From NCBI GenBank assembly GCA_963514095.1, contig CAUPSS010000009.1, positions 62,001-126,000 on the forward strand: a stretch of 64,000 nucleotides of DNA, given 5' to 3'. The notes beneath the pieces were generated by a model. The model worked only from the letters and a program-made list of their open reading frames with translations. It was not told the origin of the DNA and searched no databases. This document shows, one piece after another, positions 53,301-63,550 of this stretch (the first letter of the stretch is position 1; the number at the start of each line of letters is the position of its first letter). This DNA is from Eutrigla gurnardus. Lineage: Eukaryota; Chordata; Actinopteri; Perciformes; Triglidae. The position numbers and the translations under genes were made by a program.

Positions 53301-53724
53301 CTGTGATAGACTGGTTACCTGTCTGTCTCTACATGTCTCCCTGTGATAGACTGGTTACCTGTCTGTCTCTACATGTCTCCCTGTGATAGACTGGTTACCT
53401 GTCTGTCTCTACATGTCTCCCTGTGATAGACTGGTTACCTGTCTGTCTTTACATGTCTCCCTGTGATAGACTGGTTACCTGTCTGTCTCTACATGTCTCC
53501 CTGTGATAGACTGGTTACCTGTCTGTCTCTACATGTCAGCCCTGTGATAGACTGGTTACCTGTCTGTCTCTACATGTCCCCCTGTGATAGACTGGTTACC
53601 TGTCGGTCTCTACATGTCTCCCTGTGATAGACTGGTTACCTGTCTGTCTCTACATGTCTCCCTGTGATAGACTGGTTACCTGTCTGTCTCCACATGTCTC
53701 CATGTGATAGACTGGTTACCTGTC

Positions 53725-54330
53725 TGTCTGTACATGTCTCCCTGTGATAGACTGGTTACCTGTCTGTCTCTACATGTCTCCCTGTGATAGACTGGTTACC
53801 TGTCTGTCTCTACATGTCAGCCCTGTGATAGACTGGTTACCTGTCTGTCTCTACATGTCTCCCTGTGATAGACTGGTCACCTGTCTGTCTCTACATGTCA
53901 GCCCTATGATAGACTGGTTACCTGTCTGTCTCTACATGTCAGCCCTGTGATAGACTGGTTACCTGTCTGTCTCTACATGTCAGCCCTGTGATAGACTGGT
54001 TACCTGTCTGTCTGTACATGTCTCCCTGTGATAGACTGGTTACCTGTCTGTCTCTACATGTCTCCCTGTGATAGACTGGTTACCTGTCTGTCTCTACATG
54101 TCAGCCCTGTGATAGACTGGTTACCTGTCTGTCTCTACATGTCTCCCTGTGATAGACTGGTTACCTGTCTGTCTCTACATGTCTCCCTGTGATAGACTGG
54201 TCACCTGTCTGTCTCTACATGTCTCCCTGTGATAGACTGGTTACCTGTCTGTCTTTACATGTCTCCCTGTGATAGACTGGTTACCTGTCTGTCTCTACAT
54301 GTCTCCCTGTGATAGACTGGTTACCTGTCT
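53725..54330. repeat. 5' part of a third, partial copy of the 8.5-kb unit
   Basis: The monomers sT T a Tc p a a sT T a T Tc T uT follow the order at 47790-48395 with a 5,935-bp offset. Upstream, an m monomer is joined directly to sT, without the p/a monomers that usually lie between. This suggests a deletion at the join. Confidence 0.7.
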
Positions 54331-55499
54331 GTCTCTACATGTCTCCCTGTGATAGACTGGTTACCTGTCTGTCTCTACATGTCTCCCTGTGATAGACTGG
54401 TTACCTGTCTGTCTCTACATGTCTCCCTGTGATAGACTGGTTACCTGTCTGTCTCTACATGTCCCCCTGTGATAGACTGGTTACCTGTCTGTCTCTACAT
54501 GTCTCCCTGTGATAGACTGGTTACCTGTCTGTCTCTACAAGTCTCCCTGTGATAGACTGGTTACCTGTCTGTCTCTACATGTCCCCCTGTGATAGACTGG
54601 TTACCTGTCTGTCTCTACATGTCTCCCCGTGATAGACTGGTTACCTGTCTGTCTCTACATGTCGGCCCCATGATAGACTGGTTACCTGTCTGTCTCTACA
54701 TGTCTCCCTGTGATAGACTGGTTACCTGTCTGTCTCTACATGTCTCCCTGTGATAGACTGGTTACCTGTCTGTCTCTACATGTCGGCCCTGTGATAGACT
54801 GGTTACCTGTCTGTCTCTACATGTCAGCCCTGTGATAGACTGGTTGCCTGTCTGTCTCTACATGTCAGCCCTGTGATAGACTGGTTACCTGTCTGTCTCT
54901 ACATGTCTCCCTGTGATAGACTGGTTATCTGTCTGTCTCTACATGTCAGCCCTGTGATAGACTGGTTACCTGTCTGTCTCTACATGTCTCCCTGTGATAG
55001 ACTGGTTGCCTGTCTGTCTCTACATGCCAGCACTGTGATAGACTGGTTACCTGTCTGTCTCTACATGTCTCCCTGTGATAGACTGGTTACCTGTCTGTCT
55101 CTACATGTCTCCCTGTGATAGACTGGTTACCTGTCTGTCTTTACATGTCTCCCTGTGATAGACTGGTTACCTGTCTGTCTCTACATGTCTCCCTGTGATA
55201 GACTGGTTACCTGTCTGTCTCTACATGTCAGCCCTGTGATAGACTGGTTACCTGTCTGTCTCTACATGTCCCCCTGTGATAGACTGGTTACCTGTCGGTC
55301 TCTACATGTCTCCCTGTGATAGACTGGTTACCTGTCTGTCTCTACATGTCTCCCTGTGATAGACTGGTTACCTGTCTGTCTCCACATGTCTCCATGTGAT
55401 AGACTGGTTACCTGTCTGTCTCTACATGTCAGCCCTATGATAGACTGGTTACCTGTCTGTCTCTACATGTCAGCCCTGTGATAGACTGGTTACCTGTCT
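54331..55499. repeat. 1,169-bp tandem duplication, copy 1
   Basis: It is repeated directly at 55500-56668. Shared markers are tacaagtc (54536 and 55705), ggttatctg (near 54923 and 56092) and cagcactg (55027 and 56196). Private changes here are tctccccgtg near 54626 and tgccagcac at 55026. The length fits 29 monomers of mixed 40 and 41 bp. Confidence 0.85.
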
Positions 55500-56668
55500 G
55501 TCTCTACATGTCTCCCTGTGATAGACTGGTTACCTGTCTGTCTCTACATGTCTCCCTGTGATAGACTGGTTACCTGTCTGTCTCTACATGTCTCCCTGTG
55601 ATAGACTGGTTACCTGTCTGTCTCTACATGTCCCCCTGTGATAGACTGGTTACCTGTCTGTCTCTACATGTCTCCCTGTGATAGACTGGTTACCTGTCTG
55701 TCTCTACAAGTCTCCCTGTGATAGACTGGTTACCTGTCTGTCTCTACATGTCCCCCTGTGATAGACTGGTTACCTGTCTGTCTCTACATGTCTCCCTGTG
55801 ATAGACTGGTTACCTGTCTGTCTCTACATGTCGGCCCCATGATAGACTGGTTACCTGTCTGTCTCTACATGTCTCCCTGTGATAGACTGGTTACCTGTCT
55901 GTCTCTACATGTCTCCCTGTGATAGACTGGTTACCTGTCTGTCTCTACATGTCGGCCCTGTGATAGACTGGTTACCTGTCTGTCTCTACATGTCAGCCCT
56001 GTGATAGACTGGTTGCCTGTCTGTCTCTACATGTCAGCCCTGTGATAGACTGGTTACCTGTCTGTCTCTACATGTCTCCCTGTGATAGACTGGTTATCTG
56101 TCTGTCTCTACATGTCAGCCCTGTGATAGACTGGTTACCTGTCTGTCTCTACATGTCTCCCTGTGATAGACTGGTTGCCTGTCTGTCTCTACATGTCAGC
56201 ACTGTGATAGACTGGTTACCTGTCTGTCTCTACATGTCTCCCTGTGATAGACTGGTTACCTGTCTGTCTCTACATGTCTCCCTGTGATAGACTGGTTACC
56301 TGTCTGTCTTTACATGTCTCCCTGTGATAGACTGGTTACCTGTCTGTCTCTACATGTCTCCCTGTGATAGACTGGTTACCTGTCTGTCTCTTCATGTCAG
56401 CCCTGTGATAGACTGGTTACCTGTCTGTCTCTACATGTCCCCCTGTGATAGACTGGTTACCTGTCGGTCTCTACATGTCTCCCTGTGATAGACTGGTTAC
56501 CTGTCTGTCTCTACATGTCTCCCTGTGATAGACTGGTTACCTGTCTGTCTCCACATGTCTCCATGTGATAGACTGGTTACCTGTCTGTCTCTACATGTCA
56601 GCCCTATGATAGACTGGTTACCTGTCTGTCTCTACATGTCAGCCCTGTGATAGACTGGTTACCTGTCT
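55500..56668. repeat. 1,169-bp tandem duplication, copy 2
   Basis: This is the partner of 54331-55499 with tacaagtc, ggttatctg and cagcactg in the same places. A private ctcttcatg lies near 56390. At its end it rejoins a variant order like 49.56 kb (a, T, T, a, then m p a a sT). Confidence 0.83.
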
Positions 56669-56832
56669 GTCTCTACATGTCAGCCCTGTGATAGACTGGT
56701 TACCTGTCTGTCTCTACATGTCTCCCTGTGATAGACTGGTTACCTGTCTGTCTCTACATGTCTCCCTGTGATAGACTGGTTACCTGTCTGTCTCTACATG
56801 TCAGCCCTGTGATAGACTGGTTACCTGTCTGT

Positions 56833-58043
56833 CTCCACATGTCTCCATGTGATAGACTGGTTACCTGTCTGTCTCTACATGTCAGCCCTATGATAGACTG
56901 GTTACCTGTCTGTCTCTACATGTCAGCCCTGTGATAGACTGGTTACCTGTCTGTCTCTACATGTCAGCCCTGTGATAGACTGGTTACCTGTCTGTCTGTA
57001 CATGTCTCCCTGTGATAGACTGGTTACCTGTCTGTCTCTACATGTCTCCCTGTGATAGACTGGTTACCTGTCTGTCTCTACATGTCAGCCCTGTGATAGA
57101 CTGGTTACCTGTCTGTCTCTACATGTCTCCCTGTGATAGACTGGTTACCTGTCTGTCTCTACATGTCTCCCTGTGATAGACTGGTCACCTGTCTGTCTCT
57201 ACATGTCTCCCTGTGATAGACTGGTTACCTGTCTGTCTTTACATGTCTCCCTGTGATAGACTGGTTACCTGTCTGTCTTTACATGTCTCCCTGTGATAGA
57301 CTGGTTACCTGTCTGTCTCTACATGTCTCCCTGTGATAGACTGGTTACCTGTCTGTCTCTACATGTCTCCCTGTGATAGACTGGTTACCTGTCTGTCTCT
57401 ACATGTCCCCCTGTGATAGACTGGTTACCTGTCTGTCTCTACATGTCTCCCTGTGATAGACTGGTTACCTGTCTGTCTCTACATGTCTCCCTGTGATAGA
57501 CTGGTTACCTGTCTGTCTCTACATGTCAGCCCTGTGATAGACTGGTTACCTGTCTGTCTCTACATGTCTCCCTGTGATAGACTGGTTACCTGTCTGTCTC
57601 TACATGTCTCCCTGTGATAGACTGGTTATCTGTCTGTCTCTACATGTCAGCCCTGTGATAGACTGGTTACCTGTCTGTCTCTACATGTCTCCCTGTGATA
57701 GACTGGTTGCCTGTCTGTCTCTACATGTCAGCCCTGTGATAGACTGGTTACCTGTCTGTCTCTACATGTCTCCCTGTGATAGACTGGTTACCTGTCTGTC
57801 TCTACATGTCTCCCTGTGATAGACTGGTTACCTGTCTGTCTTTACATGTCTCCCTGTGATAGACTGGTTACCTGTCTGTCTCTACATGTCTCCCTGTGAT
57901 AGACTGGTTACCTGTCTGTCTCTACATGTCAGCCCTGTGATAGACTGGTTACCTGTCTGTCTCTACATGTCCCCCTGTGATAGACTGGTTACCTGTCGGT
58001 CTCTACATGTCTCCCTGTGATAGACTGGTTACCTGTCTGTCTC
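56833..58043. repeat. Second copy of the uT-uT segment (+5,653 bp)
   Basis: M p a a sT T a T Tc T uT uT T T C T T a T T(ggttatc) a T TG a T T uT T a C-R T T matches 51180-52390. It then continues with T, m, p, a, a, where the 51-kb copy has a ggtcacc monomer, so the copies part at about 58.04 kb. Confidence 0.78.
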
Positions 58044-58333
58044 TACATGTCTCCCTGTGATAGACTGGTTACCTGTCTGTCTCCACATGTCTCCATGTGA
58101 TAGACTGGTTACCTGTCTGTCTCTACATGTCAGCCCTATGATAGACTGGTTACCTGTCTGTCTCTACATGTCAGCCCTGTGATAGACTGGTTACCTGTCT
58201 GTCTCTACATGTCAGCCCTGTGATAGACTGGTTACCTGTCTGTCTCTACATGTCCCCCTGTGATAGACTGGTTACCTGTCGGTCTCTACATGTCTCCCTG
58301 TGATAGACTGGTTACCTGTCTGTCTCTACATGT

Positions 58334-59339
58334 CTCCCTGTGATAGACTGGTTACCTGTCTGTCTCTACATGTCCCCCTGTGATAGACTGGTTACCTGTC
58401 TGTCTCTACATGTCTCCCTGTGATAGACTGGTTACCTGTCTGTCTCTACATGTCTCCCTGTGATAGACTGGTTACCTGTCTGTCTCCACATGTCTCCATG
58501 TGATAGACTGGTTACCTGTCTGTCTCTACATGTCAGCCCTATGATAGACTGGTTACCTGTCTGTCTCTACATGTCAGCCCTGTGATAGACTGGTTACCTG
58601 TCTGTCGCTACATGTCAGCCCTGTGATAGACTGGTTACCTGTCTGTCTGTACATGTCTCCCTGTGATAGACTGGTTACCTGTCTGTCTCTACATGTCTCC
58701 CTGTGATAGACTGGTTACCTGTCTGTCTCTACATGTCAGACCTGTGATAGACTGGTTACCTGTCTGTCTCTACATGTCTCCCTGTGATAGACTGGTTACC
58801 TGTCTGTCTCTACATGTCTCCCTGTGATAGACTGGTCACCTGTCTGTCTCTACATGTCTCCCTGTGATAGACTGGTTACCTGTCTGTCTTTACATGTCTC
58901 CCTGTGATAGACTGGTTACCTGTCTGTCTTTACATGTCTCCCTGTGATAGACTGGTTACCTGTCTGTCTCTACATGTCTCCCTGTGATAGACTGGTTACC
59001 TGTCTGTCTCTACATGTCTCCCTGTGATAGACTGGTTACCTGTCTGTCTCTACATGTCCCCCTGTGATAGACTGGTTACCTGTCTGTCTCTACATGTCTC
59101 CCTGTGATAGACTGGTTACCTGTCTGTCTCTACATGTCTCCCTGTGATAGACTGGTTACCTGTCTGTCTCTACATGTCAGCCCTGTGATAGACTGGTTAC
59201 CTGTCTGTCTCTACATGTCTCCCTGTGATAGACTGGTTACCTGTCTGTCTCTACATGTCTCCCTGTGATAGACTGGTTATCTGTCTGTCTCTACATGTCA
59301 GCCCTGTGATAGACTGGTTACCTGTCTGTCTCTACATGT
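58334..59339. repeat. 1,006-bp (25-monomer) tandem duplication, copy 1
   Basis: It is directly followed by a second copy at 59340-60345. Shared markers at 1,006 bp are tcagacctg (58738 and 59744), the uT-uT pair, and ggttatctg (59275 and 60281). Nineteen 40-bp and six 41-bp monomers give 1,006 bp. A private tctgtcgctac lies near 58605, so copies have begun to differ. Confidence 0.87.
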
Positions 59340-60345
59340 CTCCCTGTGATAGACTGGTTACCTGTCTGTCTCTACATGTCCCCCTGTGATAGACTGGTTA
59401 CCTGTCTGTCTCTACATGTCTCCCTGTGATAGACTGGTTACCTGTCTGTCTCTACATGTCTCCCTGTGATAGACTGGTTACCTGTCTGTCTCCACATGTC
59501 TCCATGTGATAGACTGGTTACCTGTCTGTCTCTACATGTCAGCCCTATGATAGACTGGTTACCTGTCTGTCTCTACATGTCAGCCCTGTGATAGACTGGT
59601 TACCTGTCTGTCTCTACATGTCAGCCCTGTGATAGACTGGTTACCTGTCTGTCTGTACATGTCTCCCTGTGATAGACTGGTTACCTGTCTGTCTCTACAT
59701 GTCTCCCTGTGATAGACTGGTTACCTGTCTGTCTCTACATGTCAGACCTGTGATAGACTGGTTACCTGTCTGTCTCTACATGTCTCCCTGTGATAGACTG
59801 GTTACCTGTCTGTCTCTACATGTCTCCCTGTGATAGACTGGTCACCTGTCTGTCTCTACATGTCTCCCTGTGATAGACTGGTTACCTGTCTGTCTTTACA
59901 TGTCTCCCTGTGATAGACTGGTTACCTGTCTGTCTTTACATGTCTCCCTGTGATAGACTGGTTACCTGTCTGTCTCTACATGTCTCCCTGTGATAGACTG
60001 GTTACCTGTCTGTCTCTACATGTCTCCCTGTGATAGACTGGTTACCTGTCTGTCTCTACATGTCCCCCTGTGATAGACTGGTTACCTGTCTGTCTCTACA
60101 TGTCTCCCTGTGATAGACTGGTTACCTGTCTGTCTCTACATGTCTCCCTGTGATAGACTGGTTACCTGTCTGTCTCTACATGTCAGCCCTGTGATAGACT
60201 GGTTACCTGTCTGTCTCTACATGTCTCCCTGTGATAGACTGGTTACCTGTCTGTCTCTACATGTCTCCCTGTGATAGACTGGTTATCTGTCTGTCTCTAC
60301 ATGTCAGCCCTGTGATAGACTGGTTACCTGTCTGTCTCTACATGT
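59340..60345. repeat. 1,006-bp (25-monomer) tandem duplication, copy 2
   Basis: This is the partner of 58334-59339 with tcagacctg at 59744. It has the ordinary tctctac where copy 1 has tcgctac. Downstream it runs into TG a T T uT, as at 52.05 kb. Confidence 0.87.
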
Positions 60346-60819
60346 CTCCCTGTGATAGACTGGTTGCCTGTCTGTCTCTACATGTCAGCCCTGTGATAGA
60401 CTGGTTACCTGTCTGTCTCTACATGTCTCCCTGTGATAGACTGGTTACCTGTCTGTCTCTACATGTCTCCCTGTGATAGACTGGTTACCTGTCTGTCTTT
60501 ACATGTCTCCCTGTGATAGACTGGTTACCTGTCTGTCTCTACATGTCTCCCTGTGATAGACTGGTTACCTGTCTGTCTCTACATGTCAGCCCTGTGATAG
60601 ACTGGTTACCTGTCTGTCTCTACATGTCCCCCTGTGATAGACTGGTTACCTGTCGGTCTCTACATGTCTCCCTGTGATAGACTGGTTACCTGTCTGTCTC
60701 TACATGTCTCCCTGTGATAGACTGGTCACCTGTCTGTCTCTACATGTCAGCCCTATGATAGACTGGTTACCTGTCTGTCTCTACATGTCAGCCCTGTGAT
60801 AGACTGGTTACCTGTCTGT

Positions 60820-61918
60820 CTTTACATGTCTCCCTGTGATAGACTGGTTACCTGTCTGTCTCTACATGTCTCCCTGTGATAGACTGGTTACCTGTCTGTC
60901 TCTACATGTCAGCCCTGTGATAGACTGGTTACCTGTCTGTCTCTACATGTCCCCCTGTGATAGACTGGTTACCTGTCGGTCTCTACATGTCTCCCTGTGA
61001 TAGACTGGTTACCTGTCTGTCTCTACATGTCTCCCTGTGATAGACTGGTTACCTGTCTGTCTCCACATGTCTCCATGTGATAGACTGGTTACCTGTCTGT
61101 CTCTACATGTCAGCCCTATGATAGACTGGTTACCTGTCTGTCTCTACATGTCAGCCCTGTGATAGACTGGTTACCTGTCTGTCTCTACATGTCAGCCCTG
61201 TGATAGACTGGTTACCTGTCTGTCTGTACATGTCTCCCTGTGATAGACTGGTTACCTGTCTGTCTCTACATGTCTCCCTGTGATAGACTGGTTACCTGTC
61301 TGTCTCTACATGTCAGCCCTGTGATAGACTGTCTCTACATGTCTCCCTGTGATAGACTGGTTACCTGTCTGTCTCTACATGTCTCTACATGTCTCCCTGT
61401 GATAGACTGTGATAGACTGGTTACCTGTCTGCCTCTACATGTCGGCCCCATGATAGACTGGTTACCTGTCTGTCTCTACATGTCTCCCTGTGATAGACTG
61501 GTTACCTGTCTGTCTCTACATGTCTCCCTGTGATAGACTGGTTACCTGTCTGTCTCTACATGTCGGCCCTGTGATAGACTGGTTACCTGTCTGTCTCTAC
61601 ATGTCAGCCCTGTGATAGACTGGTTGCCTGTCTGTCTCTACATGTCAGCCCTGTGATAGACTGGTTACCTGTCTGTCTCTACATGTCTCCCTGTGATAGA
61701 CTGGTTACCTGTCTGTCTCTACATGTCAGCCCTGTGATAGACTGGTTACCTGTCTGTCTCTACATGTCTCCCTGTGATAGACTGGTTGCCTGTCTGTCTC
61801 TACATGTCAGCCCTGTGATAGACTGGTTACCTGTCTGTCTCTACATGTCTCCCTGTGATAGACTGGTTACCTGTCTGTCTCTACATGTCTCCCTGTGATA
61901 GACTGGTTACCTGTCTGT
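60820..61918. repeat. 1,099-bp tandem duplication, copy 1
   Basis: UT T a C-R T T m p a a sT T a, then the triple-indel cluster, h T T g aG a T a TG a T T. The same order begins again at 61919. The period includes the off-register cluster, which explains why 1,099 bp is not a simple sum of 40s and 41s (it carries the +8 bp). Confidence 0.85.
61327..61416. repeat. Triple-indel monomer cluster, copy 4
   Basis: The same three indels and the same tctgcctc change as copy 3 are present, 8,350 bp after it. Between 52.5 and 60.8 kb the offset changes from 8,310 to 8,350 bp, one 40-bp monomer (a uT is present here and absent in the earlier copy). Confidence 0.9.
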
Positions 61919-63300
61919 CTTTACATGTCTCCCTGTGATAGACTGGTTACCTGTCTGTCTCTACATGTCTACCTGTGATAGACTGGTTACCTGTCTGTCT
62001 CTACATGTCAGCCCTGTGATAGACTGGTTACCTGTCTGTCTCTACATGTCCCCCTGTGATAGACTGGTTACCTGTCGGTCTCTACATGTCTCCCTGTGAT
62101 AGACTGGTTACCTGTCTGTCTCTACATGTCTCCCTGTGATAGACTGGTTACCTGTCTGTCTCCACATGTCTCCATGTGATAGACTGGTTACCTGTCTGTC
62201 TCTACATGTCAGCCCTAGGATAGACTGGTTACCTGTCTGTCTCTACATGTCAGCCCTGTGATAGACTGGTTACCTGTCTGTCTCTACATGTCAGCCCTGT
62301 GATAGACTGGTTACCTGTCTGTCTGTACATGTCTCCCTGTGATAGACTGGTTACCTGTCTGTCTCTACATGTCTCCCTGTGATAGACTGGTTACCTGTCT
62401 GTCTCTACATGTCAGCCCTGTGATAGACTGTCTCTACATGTCTCCCTGTGATAGACTGGTTACCTGTCTGTCTCTACATGTCTCTACATGTCTCCCTGTG
62501 ATAGACTGTGATAGACTGGTTACCTGTCTGCCTCTACATGTCGGCCCCATGATAGACTGGTTACCTGTCTGTCTCTACATGTCTCCCTGTGATAGACTGG
62601 TTACTTGTCTGTCTCTACATGTCTCCCTGTGATAGACTGGTTACCTGTCTGTCTCTACATGTCGGCCCTGTGATAGACTGGTTACCTGTCTGTCTCTACA
62701 TGTCAGCCCTGTGATAGACTGGTTGTCTGTCTGTCTCTACATGTCAGCCCTGTGATAGACTGGTTACCTGTCTGTCTCTACATGTCTCCCTGTGATAGAC
62801 TGGTTACCTGTCTGTCTCTACATGTCAGCCCTGTGATAGACTGGTTACCTGTCTGTCTCTACATGTCTCCCTGTGATAGACTGGTTGCCTGTCTGTCTCT
62901 ACATGTCAGCCCTGTGATAGACTGGTTACCTGTCTGTCTCTACATGTCTCCCTGTGATAGACTGGTTACCTGTCTGTCTCTACATGTCTCCCTGTGATAG
63001 ACTGGTTACCTGTCTGTCTTTACATGTCTCCCTGTGATAGACTGGTTACCTGTCTGTCTCTACATGTCTCCCTGTGATAGACTGGTTACCTGTCTGTCTC
63101 TACATGTCAGCCCTGTGATAGACTGGTTACCTGTCTGTCTCTACATGTCCCCCTGTGATAGACTGGTTACCTGTCGGTCTCTACATGTCTCCCTGTGATA
63201 GACTGGTTACCTGTCTGTCTCTACATGTCTCCCTGTGATAGACTGGTTACCTGTCTGTCTCCACATGTCTCCATGTGATAGACTGGTTACCTGTCTGTCT
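61919..63300. repeat. 1,099-bp tandem duplication, copy 2 with partial third
   Basis: The copy repeats the order of 60820-61918. It has private changes tctacctgtg (near 61969), agccctagga (near 62212), ggttacttg and ggttgtctg. From about 63.02 kb the string uT T a C-R T T m starts a third time, but m is then followed by a a sT without p, and the homology ends at about 63.3 kb. Confidence 0.82.
62426..62515. repeat. Triple-indel monomer cluster, copy 5
   Basis: The same indels and tctgcctc occur 1,099 bp after copy 4 as part of a local tandem duplication. Private changes around it include agccctagga near 62212, ggttacttg near 62600 and ggttgtctg near 62723. Confidence 0.9.
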
Positions 63301-63550
63301 CTACATGTCAGCCCTGTGATAGACTGGTTACCTGTCTGTCTCTACATGTCAGCCCTGTGATAGACTGGTTACCTGTCTGTCTGTACATGTCTCCCTGTGA
63401 TAGACTGGTTACCTGTCTGTCTCTACATGTCTCCCTGTGATAGACTGGTTACCTGTCTGTCTCTACATGTCAGCCCTGTGATAGACTGGTTACCTGTCTG
63501 TCTCTACATGTCTCCCTGTGATAGACTGGTTACCTGTCTGTCTCTACATG

